Source: Cytobacillus purgationiresistens
GTDB lineage: Bacteria; Bacillota; Bacilli; Bacillales; Cytobacillaceae
DNA length: 64,000 bases
Direction of reading: 5' to 3'
Assembly: GCF_030813235.1 (NCBI RefSeq)
Contig: NZ_JAUSUB010000028.1
Span: 1 to 64,000, forward strand
The position numbers and the translations under genes were made by a program. The notes beneath the pieces were generated by a model, which was given only the letters and a program-made list of their open reading frames with translations, was not told where the DNA came from and did no database searches. Positions 43,532-52,479 of this stretch are shown one piece after another (position 1 is the stretch's first letter; every line of letters starts with the position of its first letter).

Positions 43532-44718
43532 GCTGTATGCTCCTTTATAGCTGAAATGAATCCCTTGATTTCTTGGATATCAGATTTTCGCAAAATAAGA
43601 CTAGTGCCTAATTCTAACGTTTTGCGCTTAGCCGCTAAACGTATCTCTTTATCTTCTATTCCATCTAAATCCTTCACATGGGAAAGTCCAATCGTTCGTC
43701 TAATCAACTCACATCCAGTAAAAGCAACAGCATCATTGAAAATCTTCTGTAAAAACGATTCTTTATACCCAGATACCTTTGTGAAAGGATCAACTCCCTC
43801 TTTTTCCCATAATTCCGAAAATACTGAATAAAACACTTGCCAAGTCTCCTCTATTTGGTTTAAAATATATTCTTTTTGCTCACCGTCTCTAACAATTGAT
43901 TGGAAAACCAGGTTAGCTATAAATAATCCAAGATCGAACCCAATTGGACCATAGAAAGCAAACTCAGGATCAATCACCTTAGTTTCTTCTTCACTAGCAA
44001 AGATACTGCCTGTATGTAGGTCACCGTGAAGAAGTGCTTCTGCCTCAGTTAAGAATGAATACTTTATTTTTGCTGCTTCAATCTGTAAAGCTGTATTACC
44101 CCAAATGGCCTCCACATCGCTTTGAAGCTCTGGCTCAAAATCATTCGTATCGATATCAAAGAATGGATCTGTAAACACAAGATCCTCAGTTATTTTGCAT
44201 AGCTCAGGGTTTGAAAAAGCCGCAACTAAGCGTTTCTTTTCAAATGGATGAAGAGCGAAGTCAGATGTGTAAAATAGTGTTTTAGCTATATATTCACCGA
44301 TATCTCTTGCTAGCTTAGGATAGTTCTCCCCTTCTATCAGACCTGTTCTAGCAATTTTCAAATGAGACAAGTCTTCCATGATTGTAATAGCCAAATCTTC
44401 ATCTGTTTCATAAACCTTCGGAACGAGTAATGGAACAAATTCACCATGCTTTATGAGCGCATCCGCTTCAATCTTTGAGCGCTTTAATGTAAGCGGCCAA
44501 CTCTCCCCAACGACCTTCGCGTATGGTAGTGCCTGCTTAATAATGAGACTTTTTCCACCCTCTTGATCTGTAATCCGAAATACGTAATTCAAGTTCCCGT
44601 CGCCAATTTCCTTTGCTGTTAATTCTGCATGGATGGGAAAAAACGCCAATTCCTTCACAAGTTGTATAGCCGTTTCTTCCGTTAGCCCTACGTATATTTT
44701 CTTTTCTAAAATCGCCAT
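43528..44718 (-). CDS. mtnK: S-methyl-5-thioribose kinase
   Basis: 396 residues with an APH-like kinase fold: [12 protein letters not shown] (ATP loop), [14 protein letters not shown] (catalytic HGD) and [17 protein letters not shown] (metal-binding DPE). It phosphorylates methylthioribose, the first committed step when it is taken up or made from methylthioadenosine. The ATG at 44718 (MAILEKK) follows AAGGGAG; the frame's earlier codons precede that site. First gene of the five-gene SAM-riboswitch operon. Confidence 0.94.
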   Translation of the reverse strand: MAILEKKIYVGLTEETAIQLVKELAFFPIHAELTAKEIGDGNLNYVFRITDQEGGKSLIIKQALPYAKVVGESWPLTLKRSKIEADALIKHGEFVPLLVPKVYETDEDLAITIMEDLSHLKIARTGLIEGENYPKLARDIGEYIAKTLFYTSDFALHPFEKKRLVAAFSNPELCKITEDLVFTDPFFDIDTNDFEPELQSDVEAIWGNTALQIEAAKIKYSFLTEAEALLHGDLHTGSIFASEEETKVIDPEFAFYGPIGFDLGLFIANLVFQSIVRDGEQKEYILNQIEETWQVFYSVFSELWEKEGVDPFTKVSGYKESFLQKIFNDAVAFTGCELIRRTIGLSHVKDLDGIEDKEIRLAAKRKTLELGTSLILRKSDIQEIKGFISAIKEHTA

Positions 44719-44862
44719 GCCGGTCACTCCCTTTATCATGAATTTATTATTTTCATATTCTCATAAATACATAGTCACCGAGCAAAAGGAGCAAGAACCG
44801 TTGGAGCGTATGGCCAAAGATCCGATCCCCAATTGCGATGTGACAGAGGCGAAATAGACGCT

Positions 44863-45062
44863 AAAAAGCCTCTTTCATGAGAAAGAGGCAATCGTATAAT
44901 ATCGTCGCCTCTTATCTCTCAGAAAAATAATCTTTCTGAATGGAATTAGCACCGTGCCTTAAATTCAGGCGCAAATACTTGCGCCTCGTTTCACAACGAT
45001 ATTACGGTCGGTTGCTGGGCTTCATCGGGCCAAATTTCCCTCCACCAGCTCTTGATAAGAGT
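44863..45062 (-). promoter_or_regulatory. SAM-I (S-box) riboswitch of mtnK operon
   Basis: The aptamer (about 44908-45062, minus strand) has the S-box blocks CTTATCAAGAG, GGTGGAGGGA, GGCCCGATGAAGCCC, GGTGCTAATTCC and AGATAAGAGG. The terminator GCCTCTTTC...GAAAGAGGCTTTTT follows (44863-44889). High SAM should stop transcription of mtnK-mtnA and the transporter. Confidence 0.95.
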
Positions 45063-45098
45063 ATTAAGTAACTATTCAAATGTTGTTTTCTAGGAAAA

Positions 45099-45128
45099 AT
45101 ACTAGCACCATTTCCTCATGGCTGTCAA
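45099..45128 (-). promoter_or_regulatory. promoter of the mtnK operon
   Basis: TTGACA (45123-45128), 18-base spacer, TAGTAT (45099-45104) on the minus strand, about 40 bases before the S-box aptamer. Confidence 0.72.
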
Positions 45129-45170
45129 CGATTTTTTTAAAAGATTTTTTGGAACTCTGAAAATTCACTG

Positions 45171-45200
45171 TTGACAGATTTGCGGTGCCGATGCAATAAT
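45171..45200 (+). promoter_or_regulatory. promoter of the mtnWXBD operon
   Basis: TTGACA (45171-45176), 18-base spacer, AATAAT (45195-45200), about 40 bases before the plus-strand S-box. It is back to back with the mtnK promoter. Confidence 0.7.
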
Positions 45201-45238
45201 ACAGGTGTGCAAATTTAAAACGATAATTGTTTTTTTTT

Positions 45239-45388
45239 TCTTATCAAGAGCAGGTGGAGGGACGAGCCCGATGAAACCCGGCAACCGATTCATTATGAAC
45301 ACGGTGCTAATTCTTGCAGCTTTATGCTGATGGATAAGAAGTTGGTTCGTGAGCAATCACCCTCTTCTTATTTGAAGAGGGTTTTTTT
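45239..45388 (+). promoter_or_regulatory. SAM-I (S-box) riboswitch of mtnWXBD
   Basis: The aptamer (45239-45340) has CTTATCAAGAG, GGTGGAGGGA, GCCCGATGAAACCCGGCAACC, CGGTGCTAATTC and GGATAAGAAG. The terminator CCCTCTTC...GAAGAGGG with T7 ends at 45388. It is the second S-box of this locus, facing the other way. Confidence 0.95.
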
Positions 45389-45435
45389 ATTGCCTTTTTA
45401 GGCAAAAACGCATGAACAGCTAAGGAGGTCATCAT

Positions 45436-46656
45436 ATGAGCGAAATCATCGCTTCTTATCAAGTTTTCGGCAGACCGGGAACACTCGAAAAAAAAGCAGA
45501 GGGCATAGCGCTTGGTTTAACGATTGGCTCTTGGACAGACTTGCCATTACTCGATCAAGAACAATTAAAAAAGCATAAAGGACGGGTCGTATCTGTTCAG
45601 GAATTTTATGATGACGAGCATCCTAATAGATATGGTGAAGTCAAAGCAGAAGTAAAAGTTGCTTACCCAGTTGTCAATTTTTCTGCAGATCTTCCAGCTA
45701 TTTTAACAACCGTATTTGGAAAGCTTTCTTTAGATGGCGAGGTAAAGTTACAAGATTTAGCGTTTGATGAAGAGTATTTACGAAACTTTCCCGGCCCACG
45801 ATTCGGCATTAAAGGAATTAGAAGTTTGATAGATGTGTATAATCGTCCGCTGACTATGAGTATATTTAAAGGTGTCATTGGCCGTGATATAGAATTTTTA
45901 AAGGAACAGCTAAAACAACAGGCTTTAGGCGGTGTCGATTTAGTTAAGGATGATGAGATATTATTCGACAATCCTCTCACTCCTTTTACAGAAAGAATCA
46001 TTCAAGGGAAAAAAATACTGCAAAATGTATATGAAGAAACCGGTCACAGGACTTTATATGCCGTCAATTTAACAGGCCGAACATCTGAACTCCGAGGTAA
46101 GGCAAGACTTGCAAAGGACCTCGGCGCAGACGCTCTCCTGTTTAATGTCCATACATACGGACTTGATGCATTACAGGAACTTGCCGAAGATAATCAAGTA
46201 GACTTACCGTTAATGGCACATCCAGCCTTCAGCGGGAGTTTTACATCATCACATTTCTATGGTTTATCAGCTGCGCTCGCACTCGGCAAGCTTGTACGTA
46301 TAGCTGGAGCTGACTTTTCCTTGTTCCCATCACCATATGGTTCTGTAGCAATGGAGAAATCCCACACTCTCTGCATAGCGAAAAGCTTGACCGAAGAAAA
46401 TGTATTGCAAGAGACTTTTCCTGTTCCTTCAGCTGGTATCCATCCAGGGCTTGTCCCTCAGCTTTTGCATGATTTCGGGATAGACAGTGTGATGAATGCA
46501 GGCGGAGGGGTACACGGACATCCGGACGGTGCAGCAGGTGGCGGAAGGGCTTTCCGCCAAGCGGTTTCGGCTGCCATTAACGGAGAGACATTAGCAGACG
46601 CTGCAGAAAATTGTCCTGAACTAGGCACTGCCATTTCTTTATGGGGAGGTAAATAA
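45436..46656 (+). CDS. mtnW: 2,3-diketo-5-methylthiopentyl-1-phosphate enolase (RuBisCO-like)
   Basis: 406 residues. A RuBisCO-like protein of the MtnW (YkrW) group, with the metal-binding motif [10 protein letters not shown] (carbamylated lysine and acidic pair) and the PAFSGSF loop. It lacks the carboxylase loop 6. It enolises the diketo-phosphate of methionine salvage. AAGGAGG lies 9 bases before the ATG. First gene of mtnWXBD; the stop shares a base with the mtnX start (TAATG). Confidence 0.93.
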   Translation: MSEIIASYQVFGRPGTLEKKAEGIALGLTIGSWTDLPLLDQEQLKKHKGRVVSVQEFYDDEHPNRYGEVKAEVKVAYPVVNFSADLPAILTTVFGKLSLDGEVKLQDLAFDEEYLRNFPGPRFGIKGIRSLIDVYNRPLTMSIFKGVIGRDIEFLKEQLKQQALGGVDLVKDDEILFDNPLTPFTERIIQGKKILQNVYEETGHRTLYAVNLTGRTSELRGKARLAKDLGADALLFNVHTYGLDALQELAEDNQVDLPLMAHPAFSGSFTSSHFYGLSAALALGKLVRIAGADFSLFPSPYGSVAMEKSHTLCIAKSLTEENVLQETFPVPSAGIHPGLVPQLLHDFGIDSVMNAGGGVHGHPDGAAGGGRAFRQAVSAAINGETLADAAENCPELGTAISLWGGK

Positions 46657-47318
46657 TGAAACCGATTATTTTTTGTGATTTTGATGGCACAATTACGAAT
46701 AGTGACAACATCGTTCAGATTATGGAGAATTTTGGCCCGCAAGAAGCCGAAGAGCTCAAGAAGAAAATACTAGGCCAACAAATCACAATTAAAGAAGGGG
46801 TCCGCCAATTATTCTCCCTTCTTTCTACTGAAAAAAAGGAGGAAATCATCTCCTTTGTACTAGAGAATGCAGAGATTCGTAATGGATTTTCACAATTTGT
46901 TTCTTATACAAAGGAACATCAGATTCCTCTTTATATTGTAAGCGGCGGAATCGATTTCTTTTTATATCCAGTACTCGAGCCTTATGGGCCGTTTGAAAAA
47001 GTTTACTGCAACGAAGCTGATTTCTCCGGTGACTCTATTCACATTCATTATCCACACCAATGTGATGAGCAATGTACATCCCAGGGCTGTGGCTGTTGTA
47101 AGCCGTCGGTTATTAGAAAACAGTCGAATGAAGAAAGCTATAATATTGTCATAGGCGATTCGATTACTGACCTGGAAGCAGCAAAGATGGCAGATGCCGT
47201 GCTAGCAAGGGATTTTCTCATAAAAAAATGCGAGGAAGAAAACATCCCTTTCAAACCATTTAATGACTTTTATGATTGTATTGAATACATTGAAGGACTG
47301 CTGGTAACGAAGTCATGA
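46656..47318 (+). CDS. mtnX: 2-hydroxy-3-keto-5-methylthiopentenyl-1-phosphate phosphatase
   Basis: 220 residues, HAD phosphatase. The first motif is [11 protein letters not shown] (nucleophile Asp and general-acid Asp), then SGG (motif 2) and [12 protein letters not shown] (motif 4). A cysteine-rich stretch, [14 protein letters not shown] (about 141-154), is characteristic of MtnX. It removes phosphate from the enol product of MtnW. It overlaps mtnB by 4 bases. Confidence 0.92.
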   Translation: MKPIIFCDFDGTITNSDNIVQIMENFGPQEAEELKKKILGQQITIKEGVRQLFSLLSTEKKEEIISFVLENAEIRNGFSQFVSYTKEHQIPLYIVSGGIDFFLYPVLEPYGPFEKVYCNEADFSGDSIHIHYPHQCDEQCTSQGCGCCKPSVIRKQSNEESYNIVIGDSITDLEAAKMADAVLARDFLIKKCEEENIPFKPFNDFYDCIEYIEGLLVTKS

Positions 47319-47929
47319 GCCTGTTTAATAAGAAATGGAATGAACTCGCTGATATTAAGGATGAGCTGGCAGCACGTGATTGGTTCATGGGCACAAGCGG
47401 CAATTTATCAATGAAGGTAAATGAACAGACCTTCCTTGTAACAGCCAGTGGAAAAGATAAAAGAAAGCGAACATCTGAGGATTTTCTATTAGTAGATCAC
47501 AAGGGAGTGGCAGCAGAAGAAACAGCACTGAAGCCATCAGCGGAAACACTGCTTCATTGTGCAGTATATGGAAGCACCTCCGCCGGGTGCAGTCTACATG
47601 TGCATACTATTGCCAACAATGTCATCTCCGAGTTATACGCAGCCGATGGTCAAATCCAGTTCCAGCACCAGGAATTAATAAAAGCATTTGGGATGTGGGG
47701 TGAGGATGATATTCTCACTATTCCCATCATTCCAAATTATGCTGATATACCAAAGCTTGCCGCATCCTTCAAGGAATATATCATAGCTGATTATGGTGCC
47801 GTTCTCATCCGCAATCACGGCATCACTGTTTGGGGAAGAACCGGCTTGGAAGCAAAGAAACTCTTAGAAGCGTGTGAGTTTTTATTTCAATATAAAGTTA
47901 CTTTATTAAAAATTAAGGGAGGAATTTAA
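47315..47929 (+). CDS. mtnB: methylthioribulose-1-phosphate dehydratase
   Basis: 204 residues, class II aldolase/adducin fold with zinc histidines in [10 protein letters not shown] and [10 protein letters not shown], and the conserved [10 protein letters not shown] start motif. It dehydrates methylthioribulose-1-phosphate to the diketo-phosphate used by MtnW. It is translationally coupled to mtnX (ATGA overlap). Gene order W-X-B-D is as in B. subtilis. Confidence 0.92.
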   Translation: MSLFNKKWNELADIKDELAARDWFMGTSGNLSMKVNEQTFLVTASGKDKRKRTSEDFLLVDHKGVAAEETALKPSAETLLHCAVYGSTSAGCSLHVHTIANNVISELYAADGQIQFQHQELIKAFGMWGEDDILTIPIIPNYADIPKLAASFKEYIIADYGAVLIRNHGITVWGRTGLEAKKLLEACEFLFQYKVTLLKIKGGI

Positions 47930-47931
47930 CA

Positions 47932-48465
47932 GTGGCTATCATTAAATTTCAGGACAATGGAGAAGTTATTTCAGAACAAAAAGACGTAGCAGCGTTTTTA
48001 GAAAAACAAGAAGTTATTTATGAAAACTGGGAAATTGCAAAGCTTGGTGATAATCTGCGCGAGAAATATGATCTATCAGAAGAAGAGAAACAAGCGATCC
48101 TTGACACTTTTTCAACAGAAATCAAAACAATTTCTGAACGTCGCGGATATGAAGCGGCAGATATCATTTCCCTATCCGATTCCAATCCAAATCTGGACGA
48201 ATTATTGAAGAATTTCAAAAGAGAGCATCACCATACAGACGATGAAGTCCGGTTTATTGCCAGCGGCCATGGCGTCTTCATTATCCAAGGAAGCGATGAT
48301 CGTTTCTTCGAGGTCCACCTTGATCCAGGCGACTTAATCTCAGTACCTGAAAACACACGCCACTACTTCACTCTTTCAGATGATCGTAAAGTGGTTGCTG
48401 TCCGCTTGTTTGTCACACCTGAAGGCTGGGTTCCTGTGTATGAGAAGGAAGAAGCACAGGCATAG
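47932..48465 (+). CDS. mtnD: acireductone dioxygenase
   Basis: 177 residues, cupin fold with the metal motif EHHHTDDEVRF (His, His, Glu) and a later HLDPGDLISVPENTRHYF histidine. With Fe it forms the keto acid precursor of methionine; with Ni it gives an off-pathway product. The start is a GTG with AAGGGAGG upstream, 2 bases after mtnB. The final aminotransferase of the pathway (mtnE) is not in this window. Confidence 0.93.
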   Translation: MAIIKFQDNGEVISEQKDVAAFLEKQEVIYENWEIAKLGDNLREKYDLSEEEKQAILDTFSTEIKTISERRGYEAADIISLSDSNPNLDELLKNFKREHHHTDDEVRFIASGHGVFIIQGSDDRFFEVHLDPGDLISVPENTRHYFTLSDDRKVVAVRLFVTPEGWVPVYEKEEAQA

Positions 48466-48474
48466 TTTTAAGGG

Positions 48475-48507
48475 AAAAAGCGAATCCTGGTGGGTTCGCT
48501 TTTTTTA
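48475..48507 (+). terminator. mtnWXBD terminator
   Basis: AAAAAGCGAATCC...GGGTTCGCTTTTT stem with a 3-4 base loop and a T run, 10 bases past the mtnD stop. Confidence 0.88.
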
Positions 48508-48647
48508 TGTGAGCTTTTAATTCATTTAAAAAATCGCTCGATACAGACCATTCTTGACTGGCAAACCAGCAACCATTCAATGGGAATCTGATCGATAGTT
48601 CATCAATATTAACAAGCTTCGAAAACGGCGTAAAAGGCGAATAGCTT

Positions 48648-49292
48648 TTAAAACTCTTTCACCCATTCATTATCTTCTAATATTACGCCATTCCCAGCAA
48701 TATAAGCGACTATAATCGTCCCGTGCTCCATCACATCGTCATTTTGCAAAAAGGTGATAAATTCATTAAAAAGCTCTTCATCCGCTTCCTGTTTCTTTCG
48801 TGGAATGGTGATTCGTACAGTAGGTGAAATCTGGTGATCCTTATAGCTATCATGATTATTAGGATCAATCTCCAGCCCCTTCACATCATCACTATCCATG
48901 AAGACAAAAAGGTCTTTTAACTCCGCAAATTCCCCATTAAGATGCGGGCCAATTTCCTTTTCAATATCATTTTCCCAGCGATCAACGGTATACGTATCGA
49001 CCATTTGATCTGTTTCTTCATCGTAATACACAAGGAACTCTGTTTTGCTTTCTTCATCTAGAACCTTTGCGGCATATTCAAATTCGAAATTCCCCAGATT
49101 ATCAAATAATGTATCATATAAGACAAATTGGCTTCCAAAGTTTTCTTTTAAATATTGATCGGCTTGGTTCCATGCTTTTACTTCTTTTTCTTTATCCGGT
49201 TTCATTGCCATATTAAAAGAAACGACTATAAATAAGACAATTGCCGCGAAGACGGCAAAAACACCAATTAATATCTTGATTTGCTTGCTCAT
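48648..49292 (-). CDS. single-pass membrane protein of unknown function
   Basis: 214 residues: an N-terminal anchor (about 5-25, KILIGVFAVFAAIVLFIVVS) followed by an acidic soluble domain that should face outward. I do not recognise the domain. The ATG at 49292 (MSKQIKIL) follows AGAGAGGTCTAAGG; the longer frame upstream has no ribosome binding site. Confidence 0.6.
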   Translation of the reverse strand: MSKQIKILIGVFAVFAAIVLFIVVSFNMAMKPDKEKEVKAWNQADQYLKENFGSQFVLYDTLFDNLGNFEFEYAAKVLDEESKTEFLVYYDEETDQMVDTYTVDRWENDIEKEIGPHLNGEFAELKDLFVFMDSDDVKGLEIDPNNHDSYKDHQISPTVRITIPRKKQEADEELFNEFITFLQNDDVMEHGTIIVAYIAGNGVILEDNEWVKEF

Positions 49293-49331
49293 CCTTAGAC
49301 CTCTCTTTATCAAAATGTGCTTGCGCTGTAG

Positions 49332-49850
49332 TCAATTATACTCCGACTTCACGATAGAATACACATGCACATCTTTTCCCCACTTAAAAATTGTCTTTTC
49401 CACCTTCATCCCAATTCTTTCAGCCACCTTGCAAGACGGGATATTTTCCACATCAGGCAAAGAAATTATTTTGTCCAGTGTCAATGTTTCAAAGCCATAC
49501 TTTTTGCATGCGGACGCAGCTTCTGTAGCATATCCATTTCCCCACTCACTTCTTTTAAATAAATAGCCAATCTCCATCTGTGTAATATCATCTACTACTT
49601 GAGGAACAATCCCACATTGACCGAGAAATTCACCTGTTTCCCTATCTTCCACTATCCACAGACCAACCCCATGGTTTGCATAATTGGCTAATGTCCATTC
49701 TATCCATTCCAACGTCCGTGATTCATCTTTCGTTGACGGATAATACTTCATCGCCTCTGGATCCGTAAAAATCTCCATTAAGTTTGCAGCATCATCCAAA
49801 CGCATATTACGAAATTTCAATCTTTTTGTAACGATTCGAATGGTTTCCAA
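49332..49850 (-). CDS. GNAT acetyltransferase, RimJ/RimL type
   Basis: 172 residues. The N-terminal signature TIRIVTKRLKFRNMRLDDAA and the acetyl-CoA segment EWGNGYATEAASACKKYGFE lead to SLPDVENIPSCKVAERIGM, typical of ribosomal-protein-type N-acetyltransferases. The substrate is not identifiable. It is separated by about 40 bases from a second, more distant GNAT gene upstream. Confidence 0.82.
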   Translation of the reverse strand: METIRIVTKRLKFRNMRLDDAANLMEIFTDPEAMKYYPSTKDESRTLEWIEWTLANYANHGVGLWIVEDRETGEFLGQCGIVPQVVDDITQMEIGYLFKRSEWGNGYATEAASACKKYGFETLTLDKIISLPDVENIPSCKVAERIGMKVEKTIFKWGKDVHVYSIVKSEYN

Positions 49851-49889
49851 GATAACTCACCTCATAATTGGTTGCTTAATTCCAGACGC

Positions 49890-50459
49890 CTAACTGTCAC
49901 CTTGATAACTGCTGTCGTCATCACGATTCTGATAATAAACCAAGAAATCACTCCACCTACCATGTTCAAACAAAAATTGCTTTCTTGTGGATTCATATTG
50001 AAAACCCGTTTTCTCCGCCAGACGGATGGAAGGCTCGTTATCGACATTAATATGAAGCTCGATGCGATGAAAGCCCATATCGGTAAAAGCGGCCTGTACC
50101 GCTGCCTTAACACTCTCAGTTGCATAGCCATTTTTCCAGAATTGGTTATGGATGGAATAGCCCATCATTGCCCATTGATAATCCATACGCAAGATTCTAT
50201 AAAGCTCAATTTTCCCTATATGTACACCATCCTCCTTGCGAAAAATGCCAAGCTGATATAACTCATCCGCCTTGGCTAATTCTTGCCATCGTCTGACTTG
50301 TTCATTAAAGCAAACTTCTGTGTAAGAGGATATATTTGCCGGCCGTCCATCATCATATTGATATTGTGAAGGCAGACGGCAATCATGCTGAGTATACCAA
50401 TTCTCATAATCATCATACGTATAAAGACGAAGGATCAGCCTCTCTGTTTCAAGCTTCAA
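49890..50459 (-). CDS. GNAT acetyltransferase
   Basis: 189 residues beginning MKLETERLILRLYTYDDYENW from a TTG at 50459, with AAAAGGAGG about 9 bases upstream. The longer frame has no such site. The acetyl-CoA loop is FWKNGYATESVKAAVQAAF, followed by IELHINVDNEPSIRLAEKTGF. It is probably in one transcript with the next GNAT gene. Acceptor unknown. Confidence 0.8.
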   Translation of the reverse strand: MKLETERLILRLYTYDDYENWYTQHDCRLPSQYQYDDGRPANISSYTEVCFNEQVRRWQELAKADELYQLGIFRKEDGVHIGKIELYRILRMDYQWAMMGYSIHNQFWKNGYATESVKAAVQAAFTDMGFHRIELHINVDNEPSIRLAEKTGFQYESTRKQFLFEHGRWSDFLVYYQNRDDDSSYQGDS

Positions 50460-50590
50460 AATGATGTTCCTCCTTTTGGAAAATGTGAAGTTTTGGTGAT
50501 ATAGAAATTGCTTGGGTTTGCTGTATGGCAGTTGATTCTGCGGCATGATTTTACAATATTAGGATGTTCTTGCGATGTGAAATTGGTCTT

Positions 50591-50875
50591 CGCTGATATC
50601 ATCTGATTATCGCTGATATATTTAAAAAATCGCTGATATATTGATTTTTTCGCCGATATATCTTAATAATCGCCGATTTAATTACTCAAGCTTCTTTTTT
50701 AGATGCTGTCTTTGTTTTCAAAGTGCTTTTTCTCTGTTTTTATCAGCTATTTCTTCATCTCCTGATCTCTATTTACACATTTTTTAGCGCAAGATTGATT
50801 TTCGCTGATATAATTGAACAAATCGCTGATATATTGATTTTTTTGCCGATATATCATTAAAAATCGCCGATATAC
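50591..50875. repeat. CGCTGATATA boxes with 20-21 bp period, nine copies in two blocks
   Basis: CGC(T/C)GATATA occurs at 50591, 50611, 50631, 50651 and 50671 with an exact 20-base period. It occurs again at 50803, 50824, 50844 and 50865 with 20-21 bases. All copies face the same way. The rest of the 50460-50946 gap is AT-rich and holds no gene. The spacing equals two helical turns, as in arrays of protein binding sites. Confidence 0.88.
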
Positions 50876-50946
50876 ATGGCGGAACCTCTTTTTTAGAAGG
50901 CATACATAAAAGGCGGAAAGCACTGCTTGCTCACCGCCCTATATTA

Positions 50947-51939
50947 TCAGATTTTCACTAATATTCTTCCGCGTGCTTCTCCTTTTAGCAAGGTTGGCAA
51001 CACTGCTGGCAACTCGTTTAGCTCTACTTCCTTGAAAACTAAATCTTCTAGATTTGCTGGTTTAAACTCACTTGCTAATAACTCCCATGCTCTTAAGCGC
51101 GTCTCCATTGGGCAATAGACTGAATCAATACCGAGCAGGTTGACTCCTCTTAATATAAATGGAAAAACCGAAGATGGGAGCTTTGTTCCGGCTGTTAATC
51201 CGCTCACAGCAACTGAACCGCCATAATCCATTTGACTTAATAAGGCTGCGAGAGGTTCACCGCCAACTGGATCTATTGCTGCTGCCCATTTTTGCTTGCC
51301 TAGCGCTCTTATTTTTCCGTCAAAGACCTCTTCGCGTGGGATTACCGTTGTTGCACCGAGTTTTAATAAGTAATCTTTTTCCATCTCTTTCCCTGTGCTC
51401 GCTTCTACAGCGTAGCCTCTTGATGAAAGAATCGATACGGCGAAACTGCCGACTCCACCCGTAGCACCGGTTACTAGCATCTTTCCTTTATCGGGGGCTG
51501 CGCCGTTTTCTTCTAGACGTAGGACAGATAATGCAGCGGTTAGTCCTGCTGTTCCAATAATCATCGTTTCTTTCAGTGTTAGACCTTGTGGTAGCGGTAT
51601 AACCCAATTAGCTGGTATACGGGCATACTCACTGTAACCCCCGTCGCGTGATACTCCAATTTCATAGCTCGTTGCAATGACTTCATCGCCTTCTTTGAAT
51701 TTGGGATCGTCTGATGAAACGACTACTCCAGCTAGGTCAATTCCAGGGATCATTGGGTAGCTTGTTACGATATTCCCGTCCGGTATCCCCGCAAGACTAT
51801 CTTTATAATTCACACCTGAATATTTCACTTGAATCAGGACTTCTCCTTGAGGTAAATCGCTTATTTGTCGTTTTTTAATTTCTACTGAAAATTGTTCCTC
51901 TTGTTTATCAACCACTAAAGCTTTAAATGATTGGCTCAT
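50947..51939 (-). CDS. zinc-free alcohol dehydrogenase/quinone reductase, YhdH/YhfP family
   Basis: 330 residues of the medium-chain dehydrogenase superfamily without the structural-zinc cysteines. It shows NYKDSLAG, the NADPH-binding LVTGATGGVGSFAVSIL and AIDPVGGEPLAALL. Members are NADPH-dependent acryloyl-CoA or quinone reductases (AcuI/YhdH). No terminator is evident between it and the VOC gene upstream. Confidence 0.87.
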   Translation of the reverse strand: MSQSFKALVVDKQEEQFSVEIKKRQISDLPQGEVLIQVKYSGVNYKDSLAGIPDGNIVTSYPMIPGIDLAGVVVSSDDPKFKEGDEVIATSYEIGVSRDGGYSEYARIPANWVIPLPQGLTLKETMIIGTAGLTAALSVLRLEENGAAPDKGKMLVTGATGGVGSFAVSILSSRGYAVEASTGKEMEKDYLLKLGATTVIPREEVFDGKIRALGKQKWAAAIDPVGGEPLAALLSQMDYGGSVAVSGLTAGTKLPSSVFPFILRGVNLLGIDSVYCPMETRLRAWELLASEFKPANLEDLVFKEVELNELPAVLPTLLKGEARGRILVKI

Positions 51940-51975
51940 TATTAAAACTCCCTTCCCTTTTTCTGAAAGATACCC

Positions 51976-52350
51976 TTACATCTCTCTGCAAACCATCAGC
52001 ATATTTCCATCTGGATCCTTAAATACAAAGTAAAAATCATCTTCAATTTCGGTCACAAGCTGGACTTCATTGTCTTTCATGAATTGATAGGAGGCTTCTA
52101 AGTCATCAGTTACAAACTGAATGGCTGGTGTTTGATAAGCAGGAACCGCACCTTGATGATCCCTCCATTTTGGCATCGTATCGAGAATGAGCCCTGCGCT
52201 GCCTTTCATTTCCGCAGCGAATAAGTGACCAAAATACACTTCTCCGCCTTCCAAGCCCAGCATCTTACTATACCATTCTCTCGCTTTTTCAATATTTTTA
52301 ACAGGAATAAACACTCCACCGATTTTATTTTTAACTGGAGATCGTTTCAC
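51976..52350 (-). CDS. VOC-family (glyoxalase-like) protein
   Basis: 124 residues with the beta-alpha-beta-beta-beta repeats of vicinal-oxygen-chelate proteins: GGVFIPVKNIEKAREWYSKM at the start and FVFKDPDGNMLMVCREM at the end. No specific reaction can be assigned. GGAGG precedes the ATG. Confidence 0.8.
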   Translation of the reverse strand: MKRSPVKNKIGGVFIPVKNIEKAREWYSKMLGLEGGEVYFGHLFAAEMKGSAGLILDTMPKWRDHQGAVPAYQTPAIQFVTDDLEASYQFMKDNEVQLVTEIEDDFYFVFKDPDGNMLMVCREM

Positions 52351-52479
52351 AAAAACTCCTCCTTCTTTCTCATAACTATTGAATTCTCCACCTCATCACT
52401 TTTTCCTTTTAAAAATAGTTAATTTCTCTTCATTAAAGGGAATAATAAAATACATTGTTTCACGAAGGGAGTGCCAGCC

